Source of the DNA: Verrucomicrobiia bacterium DG1235
GTDB taxonomy: Bacteria; Verrucomicrobiota; Verrucomicrobiia; Opitutales; Opitutaceae
Direction of reading: 5' to 3'
DNA: 64,000 nt
NCBI GenBank assembly: GCA_000155695.1
Contig: DS990592.1
Coordinates: 5,399,282-5,463,281 of the forward strand
The translations under genes and the position numbers were made by a program. Shown in pieces: positions 24,432 to 33,248 of the stretch (position 1 is its first letter; each line of letters begins with the position of its first letter). The notes beneath the pieces were generated by a model. That model was not told where the DNA came from, did not search any database, and saw nothing but the letters and a program-made list of their open reading frames with translations.

Positions 24432-24506
24432 ACCCTCTTAACCCTGGTGGACTGCCTGATATGGGTGGCCCACTTTTTTGTTCTTTCTAAAATTCTAGAA
24501 CGGCTC

Positions 24507-25112
24507 ATGAGCTACCGGATGATAGTCGGCCTCGGCAATCCCGGAAGCGAGTATGCCGAGACCCGCCACAATATCGGTTTTCGAGTGGTCGAGGCCCTTG
24601 CTGCGAAGCATGGCGCTGACGCTTGGAAAAAGGACCGGAAGCTGAAAGGGGAGATCGCCACGCTAAGTTCGTCGAAGCTTGGGAAGCAGATCCTCGTGAA
24701 GCCGACGACCTTTATGAACGAAAGTGGCGTCTGTGTGCAAAAGCTCTGCAGCTTCTATAAGATACCGCCTGAGGAGGTGATCGTAGTCTACGACGAGATC
24801 AACTTGTCGGTCGGAGAGGTGAAGCTAAGCATGAGTGGCAGCGCGGGAGGGCATAATGGCCTCGCTGATATTCTCGGTCGCATCGCGCCGCGTTTCGCTC
24901 GAATCCGGGTAGGAATCGGGGCGAAGCCAGATAAGGAAGTTCCGCTCGCGGATTATGTTCTAGGAAACTTTTCAAATGACGACGCGTCAGTCGTCGCCGC
25001 CTCGATGGATCGGTATGTGGAGAGCATTGAGCTCCTGCTGACTTTAGGTCCGGAACTGGCGATGAACCAAATCAATCGAAAAAGAAAAAACGATGACAGC
25101 AACAGCATCTAA
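24507..25112 (+). CDS. pth: Peptidyl-tRNA hydrolase
   Basis: Releases tRNA from stalled peptidyl-tRNA. Motifs: VGLGNPGSEYAETRHNIGF with the catalytic His (in TRHNIGF), KPTTFMNESG, VYDEINL with the catalytic Asp, and GGHNGLADI. 201 aa, full length with a Lys/Asp-rich end. ATG 24507 is chosen because it gives the standard MxxVGLGNPG N-terminus. Its 3' end overlaps rpsF by 20 nt, so translation is probably coupled. Confidence 0.95.
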   Translation: MSYRMIVGLGNPGSEYAETRHNIGFRVVEALAAKHGADAWKKDRKLKGEIATLSSSKLGKQILVKPTTFMNESGVCVQKLCSFYKIPPEEVIVVYDEINLSVGEVKLSMSGSAGGHNGLADILGRIAPRFARIRVGIGAKPDKEVPLADYVLGNFSNDDASVVAASMDRYVESIELLLTLGPELAMNQINRKRKNDDSNSI

Positions 25113-25389
25113 CTACAAAGCAACCTTCATACTCGACACTCGCGGTCGCGAAGAGTCTGTCGACGATCTCGTCGAAGGCCTCAAGGCGGAGCTCGCATCC
25201 GTCGGCGCTGAAGTAACGGCAGTCGAGAACATCGGCCGCCAGGACTTCGTCCGCACTCCTGACGTCAAGTACACGGCTGGCGTTTACGTACAGTACGACT
25301 TCACGGGCTCTCCTGAGACTCCGGCTGCCGTGCTCGAAAAACTCCGCTTGAACAAGTTGGTTTCGCACAAGATGATTCAAAAGGCGTAA
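25093..25389 (+). CDS. rpsF: 30S ribosomal protein bS6
   Basis: Small-subunit protein that binds next to bS18. The ferredoxin-like fold is visible: YKATFILDTRGREESVDDLVEGLKAELAS, ENIGRQDFVRTPDVKYTAGVYVQYDFTG, VLEKLRLNKLVSHKMI. 98 aa. It overlaps pth by 20 nt and is followed by ssb 39 bp later. The bS18 gene that usually sits between ssb and rplI is absent here. Confidence 0.92.
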   Translation: MTATASNYKATFILDTRGREESVDDLVEGLKAELASVGAEVTAVENIGRQDFVRTPDVKYTAGVYVQYDFTGSPETPAAVLEKLRLNKLVSHKMIQKA

Positions 25390-25428
25390 ATCGCGCCTCC
25401 TCTGAATCTTCTACCCCCGACTCGAACC

Positions 25429-25881
25429 ATGGCTAACTTCAACAGAGTAATTCTCCTCGGCAATCTCACTCGCGATCCAGAACTTCGCGTGACGCCCAAA
25501 GGCACGTCTGTGTGTCAGTTTGGCATGGCGGTTAACCGAGTCTATCGCTCCGGCGACGAGACGCAGGAGGAAACGACTTTTGTTGATCTAGAGGCATGGG
25601 GAAAGCAGGCCGAGATCATTTCCAAGTACGTCAACAAGGGGAATCCGCTCTTCGTGGAAGGTCGTCTTAAGTTCGATTCCTGGGAATCGAAGGAAGGCGA
25701 AAAGCGCAGCAAGCTGAAAGTCATCGTTGAAAACATGCAGCTTATGGGCAGTCGCGGCGACAATGCTGGCCAGCAAGGGTCCGGCAACTACGCCCCTGCT
25801 GAACGATCCAGCTCTCCATCCACTTCATCACCATCAGCTCCCGCTCCTAGCGGAGACATCGAAGAAGACGTCCCTTTCTGA
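25429..25881 (+). CDS. ssb: Single-stranded DNA-binding protein
   Basis: Coats single-stranded DNA in replication, recombination and repair. The OB-fold is clear: NRVILLGNLTRDPELRVTPKG, VCQFGMAVNRVY, FVDLEAWGKQAEIISKYVNKGNPLFVEGRLKFDSWE. A Gln/Gly/Ser/Pro-rich linker leads to the acidic tip EEDVPF used to recruit partner proteins. 150 aa. Sits in the rpsF-ssb-rplI-dnaB run. Confidence 0.95.
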   Translation: MANFNRVILLGNLTRDPELRVTPKGTSVCQFGMAVNRVYRSGDETQEETTFVDLEAWGKQAEIISKYVNKGNPLFVEGRLKFDSWESKEGEKRSKLKVIVENMQLMGSRGDNAGQQGSGNYAPAERSSSPSTSSPSAPAPSGDIEEDVPF

Positions 25882-25941
25882 TTCAAGGCAGCGTCATCAC
25901 ACCAAACCGAATTTTAGAACACACTTAACCACTCGCACATC

Positions 25942-26451
25942 ATGGCAACTAGCGAAGTACTACTCATCGAGGCCGTTCAAGGTCTCGGCGGCGAAGGCGA
26001 TCAAGTCACAGTAAAAGCGGGCTTTGCTCGTAATTTCCTCCTTCCAACAAAGAAGGCGATTCCGGTAAACCGCTCCAATCGCAAGCAGATCGAAGCTCTC
26101 AAGGACCGTCGCGCCAAGCGTGAGGTCAAGGAACTTGAAGACGCCAAGGTGCAGGCAGCCAAGCTGGGCGAAACCCAGATCGGCATCGCGGTGAAGACGG
26201 GTGAGGCGGGACGCATGTTTGGCGCCGTCACGACGATCCACATCCACGACAAGTTGCTCGAAGCCGGCTACGAGATCGATCGCAAGAAGATCCACCTCGA
26301 GCATCCGATCAAGGAACTTGGTCAGCATGTTTTCACCGTGAAGGTACACCCGGAAGTAGACGTCGAAATGAAGATCGATGTCGTTTCCGAGAATCCGATT
26401 GTCGAGCCAGAAGCTGAAGAGGCTGAAGGCGAAGCTTCTGACGCAGAGTAA
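25942..26451 (+). CDS. rplI: 50S ribosomal protein bL9
   Basis: Large-subunit protein near the L1 stalk. The N-terminal EVLLIEAVQGLGGEGDQVTVKAGFARNFLLPTKKAIP is the diagnostic L9 signature, followed by a long connecting helix and the C-terminal domain with GRMFGAVTTIHIHDKL and HVFTVKVHPEV. 169 aa with an acidic Glu/Ala-rich tail. dnaB starts 24 bp downstream. Confidence 0.95.
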   Translation: MATSEVLLIEAVQGLGGEGDQVTVKAGFARNFLLPTKKAIPVNRSNRKQIEALKDRRAKREVKELEDAKVQAAKLGETQIGIAVKTGEAGRMFGAVTTIHIHDKLLEAGYEIDRKKIHLEHPIKELGQHVFTVKVHPEVDVEMKIDVVSENPIVEPEAEEAEGEASDAE

Positions 26452-26475
26452 TCTTCAACGGCTTGACGATCCCGC

Positions 26476-27885
26476 ATGTCGAACAAGCCGTTTTCGGGGA
26501 GTCGATCCTCCGACAAAAAAATTAGCCCGTCGCCAATTTCGTTGGCCGGGCTCGCGCCTCCTCATAGTTTGGAGGCGGAGAAAGGCCTCCTTGCTGCATG
26601 TTTGCTGGACCCGGCTGAGATCATCTCTCGCTGTTTGGCTTCGAAACTGCCGCAGGAGGCTTTCTATCATCCGGCCCATCAGGTCGTCTATCAGACGTGC
26701 TGCGACTTGTTCGAAAACAAGTCGATGCTCGACGCCCAAGTGCTGGCGGAAGAGCTGCGCAGTCTAGGAAAGCTCGAGGAAGTGGGCGGCCTCGTTTACG
26801 TGGCGGATCTTACTTCGCATATCGAGACGACCGCTCACGCGAACTATTTTCTCGATAAGGTTCGCGAGCATTACACGAAGCGTCGCCTGATTGCTAGCGC
26901 CTCTCGCAGTATCGAACGTTGCTACACTGCGGACGACAGCGGTATCGAGTCCTTGGTAGACGAGATTGAAAAGGAGATTTACGCGATCTCCGACGCGCAG
27001 GTCGCTGACACCTCCCATCCGATACGCGAATCCGTGGGCGAGGCGGTTAGTCTCATCAAAAAGATGCTCGAAGGTCGCGGCGAGTTGAGCGGCGTTTCCA
27101 CGGGCTACAGGGATCTCGACAAGATGCTGCACGGTTTGCACCCGACGGAAATGATCGTTCTGGCGGCGAGACCATCGATGGGAAAGACTAGTTTGGCTGT
27201 AAATATCGCGGAGGCAATTTCGATGCCTCGCGATGGCAAGCAGGCTCAGGCCGGTTCCTTGATATTCAGTTTGGAAATGGGTGCCGAGCAGTTGGCGATG
27301 CGTTTGCTCACCGGTCGAGCTCGGGTCAGTTCGCAGCGATTGAGGGAAGGGTTCGTGAACAAGGACGAGCAGGAGCGCCTGGCTGCCGCTGCGATCGAAC
27401 TGAAGCAGGCTCCGATATGGATCGACGATGCGTCATCGGTTACGATCAACCAGCTTCGAGCCAAGGCCCGACGAGTCTTCGCTCGAAACAAGAACATGGG
27501 CCTAATCGTGATCGATTATCTTCAGCTCCTCTCTGGTACAGATCCGCGAATTCAGCGCGAGCAGCAGATTTCTGAAATATCTCGCGGTATTAAAGGCCTC
27601 GCGAAGGAACTCAAAGTTCCGGTCATTGTACTAAGTCAGCTAAATCGTGACTCAGAAAAAGAAAAACGTCAGCCCAAGCTCTCCGACCTGCGCGAATCGG
27701 GCTCTATCGAGCAAGATGCTGACGTCGTTCTGCTTTTGGCTCGACCGAAAGACGCGACTGACGATTTTTCCGTTGCAGCTGATAAGGCAGACCTAATCAT
27801 CGCCAAGCAACGTAGTGGCCCCGTCGGCGAAATTAAGCTCAACTTCATTAGAGACATAACCCGTTTTGAAGATTACACAGAATAG
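26476..27885 (+). CDS. dnaB: Replicative DNA helicase DnaB
   Basis: Hexameric 5'-3' helicase of the replication fork. The N-terminal domain (APPHSLEAEKGLLAACLLDPAEI) binds primase; the RecA-like C-terminal domain carries Walker A ARPSMGKTSLAVNIA, Walker B GLIVIDYLQLL and the arginine-finger region DLRESGSIEQDADVVLLLARP. 469 aa with no intein. The 3' end overlaps the TTG start of bamA by 20 nt, linking replication and envelope genes in one transcript. Confidence 0.96.
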   Translation: MSNKPFSGSRSSDKKISPSPISLAGLAPPHSLEAEKGLLAACLLDPAEIISRCLASKLPQEAFYHPAHQVVYQTCCDLFENKSMLDAQVLAEELRSLGKLEEVGGLVYVADLTSHIETTAHANYFLDKVREHYTKRRLIASASRSIERCYTADDSGIESLVDEIEKEIYAISDAQVADTSHPIRESVGEAVSLIKKMLEGRGELSGVSTGYRDLDKMLHGLHPTEMIVLAARPSMGKTSLAVNIAEAISMPRDGKQAQAGSLIFSLEMGAEQLAMRLLTGRARVSSQRLREGFVNKDEQERLAAAAIELKQAPIWIDDASSVTINQLRAKARRVFARNKNMGLIVIDYLQLLSGTDPRIQREQQISEISRGIKGLAKELKVPVIVLSQLNRDSEKEKRQPKLSDLRESGSIEQDADVVLLLARPKDATDDFSVAADKADLIIAKQRSGPVGEIKLNFIRDITRFEDYTE

Positions 27886-30331
27886 CCTTATCCGCTTTGC
27901 GCGCGCCTCCCTCGCGCTTGTTTTGGTCCCGCTTGGCCTGCTTTCGCTTTCCGCCCAGGAAGAGGGGGAGCCAGATCCGCCCACGATCAATAAGCTAATC
28001 ATCAACTTTACCGGACTCTCGAACGTAAACGAGGAGGTCGCCCGGGCGAATATGTCGATTCGAGAAGGCGAGCTTTACGATCCGGTGGCGGTCGATCGAG
28101 ACATTCGTTCTCTGTATCGGTCCAATCTTTTCGAATACATCGAGGCTCGCATCGCTCCCGTGGGAGAGAACGCGATCGACGTCATATTCGACATCCGCCC
28201 GAAGTTCCGCATTTCAGCGATTATCTACGAAGGCAACGAGCGGCTCAGTAACAACAAGCTGAAGCGAGAAACTCCGATCGTGGTTAATCAGGTTTTGAAT
28301 GAACCGCGCGTTAAGTCATCCGCTGAGGATTTGCAGGAGCTGTACCTTAAGAAGGGCTTTTCGCAAGCTCGGGTAGACTATCAGATCGACCGCAGTCCGG
28401 TCACGGGATTTGCCACGGTCACGTTCCAGATTCGAGAAGGACGTAAATTCAAGATTGGGGGCATCAACTTCGTGGGAAATGATAGCGTGAAGCGTCGCAA
28501 GCTCAAGAAGGCGATGGAAACTAAGAAGTGGGGATTCCTTTCGGTACTGACCGGTGGCGGACGCTTTGATCGCGACAAGTTTGAAGACGACCTCGAATCC
28601 TTGAAAGACGTTTACAGAGAAGAAGGGTTTCTCGATATTGATATCGATCCCGCGAAAGTGCAGTTTTCCTACCCGTCGGACAATCGCATGCGTATCGATA
28701 TCAACGTGGGCGAGGGCAAGCAGTACAAAGTCGGCAATGTCGAGTTCGTAGGGAATGAGACTTATGAGGATTCGGTCCTTCGTTTGATGCTTCGCGTGCT
28801 TCCCGGCTCAATCTACCGTCCTGAGAAAATCGACGAAGACGTCGAGCGTCTCGAGGACTTTTATGGACAATTTGGATACATGGAAACTCGAGTCCGTATG
28901 GTTCGCGTGCCTAATGTTGAGTCGGGTGACATCGACATCCAGTACGTTGTCTACGAGAGCGAAAAGTATCAGGTCGAGTCCATTGACATCGAGGGCAATA
29001 CCAAGACGAAGAGCGTGGTGGTTCTGCGTGAACTCGCCCTTACTCCCGGCAGCACATTCGACAGCGTTCGCATGGAAGCCAGTCGTATGCGTTTGGACAA
29101 TACACGCTATTTCGAAGACACGAACGTAACGCCTCAGTCCACGAACGTTCCGGGTCGCAAGGACCTCCGAGTAACTTTCCGCGAAGGTCGTACGGGTAAC
29201 TTTTCTTTTGGAGCCGGTTTCAGTTCCCTTGAAAAGGGAGTCTTCTTCATCGAACTGACTCAGTCGAATTTCGACATTTTCAATTGGCGCGGAGCCTTCC
29301 AGGGCGACGGACAGAAGTTTCGTTTGAAAGCTCAGATTGGCGGCCGTTCCTCGTCGCTCGTCCTCGCTTTCGAGGAGCCGTGGCTTTTCGAGAGGCGATT
29401 GGCTCTCGGTTTTCAGGTATTCAATCAGGAAACTAACTACGACAATCAGCTCTATAACTCCGTTCAGCAAGGCTTCGATATTTCTCTAAGAAAGCGTCTC
29501 ATAGAGCTGATCGAAGGTCGCCTCTCTTATTCACTGACGGAGCAGGATTTCAATTCCTACGAGGACGCGAGCACTCAGCAGAGGCTTCAAGCGAGTATCG
29601 GTATCACCTCTCGCGTGAATTTGCTCCTGCTGCGTGACAATCGCGATCGCCTGATCAATTCCCACAGAGGCATGCGACTGGAGCTCGACCTTTCTTACGC
29701 CGGCGATGCATTGGGAGGAGACTTTGACTTCTACAAGATCGAGACGCGCAACGCGTTCTATTTGCCCCTGTCCGAGAAATTTACCCAAACCGTGGAGTTC
29801 CTAGTGCGAGCGGGTATAGTTGACGAGACCAACGACGGTTCGATTGTGCCATGGGAGGAACGATTCTTCCTGGGGGGACCGAACACGCTACGCGGCTTCG
29901 AATACCGTGACGTCAGCCCGAAAGAGGGAGGTTTCATCGTAGCAAACGAAGTTGGCAATCCGCCTTATCCTATTGGAGGCAAGACTTACGGCATGTTGGG
30001 CGTAGAGTACTCCTTTGGCATAACAGAGGATTTCCGCTTGGCAGCTTTCTACGATGGTGGATTCGTCAATAAGGCGGCGGGTGACTTCAGCTTGGATCGC
30101 GAAAAAATGTTCATTTTCAATGAAGGACAGTACCCGACCGGAAATCCAATTTACACCGGGCAAAACCGCTCGGGTTGGAATGACAACTACGGCTTTGGTA
30201 TTCGTATGTCCATGATGGGTACGCCGCTGCGTCTTGATTACGCTCTACCGATCTCTACCGATGGCACTGTTCCGAATGGCGGCAACGACAACGGCGGACA
30301 ATTCAACTTTACTTTTGGGGGAAGATTCTAA
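27866..30331 (+). CDS. bamA: Outer membrane protein assembly factor BamA
   Basis: Central subunit of the BAM complex that inserts beta-barrel proteins into the outer membrane. A signal peptide (hydrophobic ASLALVLVPLGLLSLSAQ) precedes five POTRA repeats, recognisable by IREGE, IYEGNERLSNNKLKRE, INFVGNDSVKRRKLKKAM, VEFVGNETYEDSVLR and IDIEGNTKTKSVVVLRE. The C-terminal half is a 16-strand barrel with the loop-6 LRGFEYRDV motif, ending in the Phe-terminated strand FNFTFGGRF. Start is TTG 27866, the only start that includes the signal peptide, 20 nt inside dnaB. 821 aa. Confidence 0.95.
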   Translation: MKITQNSLIRFARASLALVLVPLGLLSLSAQEEGEPDPPTINKLIINFTGLSNVNEEVARANMSIREGELYDPVAVDRDIRSLYRSNLFEYIEARIAPVGENAIDVIFDIRPKFRISAIIYEGNERLSNNKLKRETPIVVNQVLNEPRVKSSAEDLQELYLKKGFSQARVDYQIDRSPVTGFATVTFQIREGRKFKIGGINFVGNDSVKRRKLKKAMETKKWGFLSVLTGGGRFDRDKFEDDLESLKDVYREEGFLDIDIDPAKVQFSYPSDNRMRIDINVGEGKQYKVGNVEFVGNETYEDSVLRLMLRVLPGSIYRPEKIDEDVERLEDFYGQFGYMETRVRMVRVPNVESGDIDIQYVVYESEKYQVESIDIEGNTKTKSVVVLRELALTPGSTFDSVRMEASRMRLDNTRYFEDTNVTPQSTNVPGRKDLRVTFREGRTGNFSFGAGFSSLEKGVFFIELTQSNFDIFNWRGAFQGDGQKFRLKAQIGGRSSSLVLAFEEPWLFERRLALGFQVFNQETNYDNQLYNSVQQGFDISLRKRLIELIEGRLSYSLTEQDFNSYEDASTQQRLQASIGITSRVNLLLLRDNRDRLINSHRGMRLELDLSYAGDALGGDFDFYKIETRNAFYLPLSEKFTQTVEFLVRAGIVDETNDGSIVPWEERFFLGGPNTLRGFEYRDVSPKEGGFIVANEVGNPPYPIGGKTYGMLGVEYSFGITEDFRLAAFYDGGFVNKAAGDFSLDREKMFIFNEGQYPTGNPIYTGQNRSGWNDNYGFGIRMSMMGTPLRLDYALPISTDGTVPNGGNDNGGQFNFTFGGRF

Positions 30332-30364
30332 TCTCTCTCACACAACGATAAACTCCTATTCTAA

Positions 30365-30967
30365 ATGAAACGTTTTAACACCCTCCTCGCTACCCTCAGT
30401 GCCATTTTCATGGCCGTAACAAGCCTTCAGGCTGCAGAAAACGACGTGATTGTCACCGTGATGGTGGATGATGCGCTCGGCAGCTACTACAAGGTACAGG
30501 ACTTCCTGGCCGAGATGGAGAAGAGCGAAGAAGAAGCCCGTAAGAAGGCGGCCGAAATCGAAGCCGAAGGCACAGCCCTCGTCGAGCAGTTCCAAGAGTT
30601 GCGCGAGCAGGCGAACAGCGACATCCTGATGGAAGAGGCCAAGCAGGAAGCGACTCAGGACGCTCAGGCGAAGATGCAGGAAATCCAGGCTAAGGAACAG
30701 GAGCTCCGTCAGTTCGTCGGCAACACCCGCCAACAGTTCGCGAGCCGTCGCCAGCAGCAGTTGAACCTTTTCTACCAGGAAATCGCGGAAGTGATCGCTG
30801 AGATCGCAGCTGAGCGAAAGGCGACTCTCGTGATCGACATCACGGCTCGCGCAGGCGATGGCCGCGCTCCCGTGCTCTACACCGATGGTTCTTATGACAT
30901 CACGCCAGTTGTGATCGAGCGAATCAACGTAGACGCTCCGGTTGCTGAAGAAGCCCCTGCTGAGTAA
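30365..30967 (+). CDS. skp: Periplasmic chaperone OmpH/Skp
   Basis: Holds unfolded outer-membrane proteins in the periplasm on the way to BamA. Signal peptide ends around SLQAAEN; then a short core strand set (VIVTVMVDDALGSYYKVQDFLAEM), long charged coiled-coil helices rich in Glu/Ala/Gln/Lys (about 45-150), and a closing strand VLYTDGSYDITPVVIERIN. 200 aa, slightly longer than E. coli Skp because of an acidic end. Starts 33 bp after bamA. Followed by an intrinsic terminator. Confidence 0.88.
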   Translation: MKRFNTLLATLSAIFMAVTSLQAAENDVIVTVMVDDALGSYYKVQDFLAEMEKSEEEARKKAAEIEAEGTALVEQFQELREQANSDILMEEAKQEATQDAQAKMQEIQAKEQELRQFVGNTRQQFASRRQQQLNLFYQEIAEVIAEIAAERKATLVIDITARAGDGRAPVLYTDGSYDITPVVIERINVDAPVAEEAPAE

Positions 30968-30995
30968 GCGGATACTTGATACTCGAACAAATTTT

Positions 30996-31024
30996 AGCCC
31001 TGCCGGTGTTGGCGGGGCTTTTTT
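30996..31024 (+). terminator. Intrinsic terminator between skp and lpxD
   Basis: Stem AGCCCTGCC / GGCGGGGCT (one T-G pair) with a short loop and a T run. It would separate bamA-skp from lpxD, at least partly. Confidence 0.75.
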
Positions 31025-31095
31025 GTTGCTCTCGTGGATTGATTCCAGATCGCAAGGCTTGCATTCTCTCAACGAATTTTCTCATCGCCAATCGC

Positions 31096-32136
31096 ATGGA
31101 TATCTCACTTTCACTGAATGCCGTACTGGATCGCATCGATTATTCTTCGTTTGAAGGAGAGTTGGGTGTGAGAAACATAACGGGTGTCGCTTCCCTAAAT
31201 GAAGCAAAGCAGGGCGATGCTACGTTCGTGGCTTCCTCAAAGTATATCCAGGAGTTAAAAGAGAGTAGGGCTTCGTTGATTGTGGTGAGCAAGGATCTCG
31301 AAGTGTCTCCGAAGTCAGGACAACTCATTTTGCGAGTCGATAATCCGTCTATCGAGATCGCCAAGCTTTGCGAATTGATCTCTCAAAAGATGTGGAATCG
31401 GCCAGATCCCGGTGTTCATCGTCTTGCCGACATCCATCCTTCAGCCCGTATTGATGAAAGCGCTACAATTGAAGCGTTTGCGACGATTGGTGAAGGAGCT
31501 ATCGTCGGGCCCGGATGCGTTGTGGGCACAGGTTCAGCCATCGGTCCCGCTTGCCAATTGGGAGAAGGCTGCCACCTGTCCTCGAATGTTACTTTGGAGC
31601 GAGATACAATAGTTGGAAAACGTGTTCGAATCCACGCCGGCGTTGTTCTCGGATCGGATGGATTCGGCTACGAATTCGAGAATGGGCGTCATCGGAAGAT
31701 CCCTCAGATCGGATTGGTCAATGTGGGCGATGATGTTGAAATCGGTGCCAACACGACCATTGACCGAGGACGTTTCGGACCGACGCGGATCGGGGAGGGG
31801 AGCAAGATCGATAATCTCGTGCAGATAGGTCACAACGTGGCAGTCGGCAAGCATTGCATTCTATGCGCGCAGGTTGGCATAGCGGGGAGCACGAAGCTGG
31901 GAGATTACGTTGTGATGGGAGGTCGAGCTGGAGCGTCGGGACATATCGAAATTGGCGGCGGAGCGCAGCTGTCTGGCCAGTGCGTGGCGTATTCTGATCT
32001 CGAGGGAGGAGCAAAGTACGGCGGCGCTCCGGCAATTCCACTGGTTGCCTATCAGCGCATCACTGTAATAACGCGACGTTTGCCCGAGCTCTTCAAACGG
32101 CTGACTCGGCTCGAATCCCAATTACTTGGCGAATAG
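31096..32136 (+). CDS. lpxD: UDP-3-O-(acyl)glucosamine N-acyltransferase LpxD
   Basis: Third step of lipid A synthesis: adds the N-linked hydroxyacyl chain to UDP-3-O-acylglucosamine from acyl-ACP. The N-terminal uridine-binding domain (ITGVASLNEAKQGDATFVASSKYIQEL) leads to a left-handed beta-helix of hexapeptide repeats (IDESATIEAFATIGEGAIVGPG and so on), with the catalytic His region IDNLVQIGHNVAVGKHC and DGFGYEFENGRHRKIPQ. Start at ATG 31096; 40 upstream in-frame codons include the terminator and are excluded. 346 aa. Confidence 0.94.
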   Translation: MDISLSLNAVLDRIDYSSFEGELGVRNITGVASLNEAKQGDATFVASSKYIQELKESRASLIVVSKDLEVSPKSGQLILRVDNPSIEIAKLCELISQKMWNRPDPGVHRLADIHPSARIDESATIEAFATIGEGAIVGPGCVVGTGSAIGPACQLGEGCHLSSNVTLERDTIVGKRVRIHAGVVLGSDGFGYEFENGRHRKIPQIGLVNVGDDVEIGANTTIDRGRFGPTRIGEGSKIDNLVQIGHNVAVGKHCILCAQVGIAGSTKLGDYVVMGGRAGASGHIEIGGGAQLSGQCVAYSDLEGGAKYGGAPAIPLVAYQRITVITRRLPELFKRLTRLESQLLGE

Positions 32137-32224
32137 CTCATTTAGTCCTGTGCAATCTGCGCGCTTTTGCTACAAAACCTCTTCCTCCTAACACAGCGAC
32201 GATCACTACATCCACGCCCTCCTC

Positions 32225-33172
32225 ATGCGAGCTAACAACCTCAAAATAATCTCCGGAAATTCGAACCGCAAACTAGCGGAAGACATCTGCAAGTTTATCG
32301 GAGTTGAGCTAACCGATGCTACTGTAACGAGTTTTCCAGATGGAGAATCTTTCGTTAAGATCAACGAGAACGTGCGTGGACAGGACGTCTTTCTTATCCA
32401 GTCCAGCTGTCCTCCGGTAAACAACAATTTGGTCGAGCTTCTGATCATGATCGACGCGGCTCGTCGCGCGTCGGCCAAGCGTATCACCGCGGTGATTCCT
32501 TTCTACGGCTACGCTCGTCAAGACCGAAAGGATCAGCCGCGTGTACCGATTACGGCCAAGCTAGTGGCGAATTTGCTGACGTCTGCGGGAGCCAATCGCG
32601 TCGTGGCGGTTGATTTGCACGCCGGGCAGATCCAGGGTTTTTTCGATATTCCGGTGGATCACCTCTTGGCTTTTCCGGTTCTCTACGAGTACATCGCGAA
32701 GAAGGATTTGAAGAATTTGGTCGTCATGGCTCCGGACGTGGGTGGGGTGAAGATGGCTGACGCCTACGCTCGCATGCTGAAGAGCGGGTTGGGCTTCGTG
32801 GCTAAGAAACGCCACAGCGCGACGCAGGTGGAAGCGACCAGTATCGTTGGCGATGTGAAGGACTGCGATGTGCTTCTGATCGATGACATGACCGAAACGG
32901 CTGGCACGCTTTGCGCGGCGGCTCGGCTGATAAAAAAACAGGGAGCTCGTAAAATCCTCGCCGCGGTTACGCACGCGAATTTGCAGGAAATGGCCTACGA
33001 GCGTTTGAAGGACGGTCCTATTGACGAGGTCATCGTCACTGACACGATTCCCGTGGATCCGAAGGGGCTGCCGATCAAGGTGCTCAGCGTTGCGCCTTTG
33101 TTGGGTGAGGCGATTCTTCGCATCAACAATAACGAAAGCGTTACGAGTCTTTTCAGAGTTAAGGGCTTCTAA
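32225..33172 (+). CDS. prs: Ribose-phosphate pyrophosphokinase
   Basis: Makes PRPP from ribose 5-phosphate and ATP for nucleotide, histidine and tryptophan synthesis. Motifs: IISGNSNRKLAEDIC, FPDGESFVKI, the ATP loop FYGYARQDRK, the catalytic flexible loop region PDVGGVKMADAYA, and the PRPP-binding DVLLIDDMTETAGT. 315 aa, full length, class I. It stands alone between lpxD and the HtrA gene. Confidence 0.96.
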   Translation: MRANNLKIISGNSNRKLAEDICKFIGVELTDATVTSFPDGESFVKINENVRGQDVFLIQSSCPPVNNNLVELLIMIDAARRASAKRITAVIPFYGYARQDRKDQPRVPITAKLVANLLTSAGANRVVAVDLHAGQIQGFFDIPVDHLLAFPVLYEYIAKKDLKNLVVMAPDVGGVKMADAYARMLKSGLGFVAKKRHSATQVEATSIVGDVKDCDVLLIDDMTETAGTLCAAARLIKKQGARKILAAVTHANLQEMAYERLKDGPIDEVIVTDTIPVDPKGLPIKVLSVAPLLGEAILRINNNESVTSLFRVKGF

Positions 33173-33248
33173 AGCAATTGCTTGGAAATCGCCATTTTCC
33201 GTCTTAGAGTTGGAAACTTTCATCGTTCAACTCTGTCGGAAATTCACT

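Noticed and set aside
24462-24480. Terminator between rplY and pth (TGGG-TGG-CCCA plus T run)
   Set aside because: Stem is only 4 bp with a 3-nt loop, too weak to call.
25882-25941. A short rpsR gene between ssb and rplI
   Set aside because: The gap is 60 bp; bS18 needs over 200 bp and no match is present.
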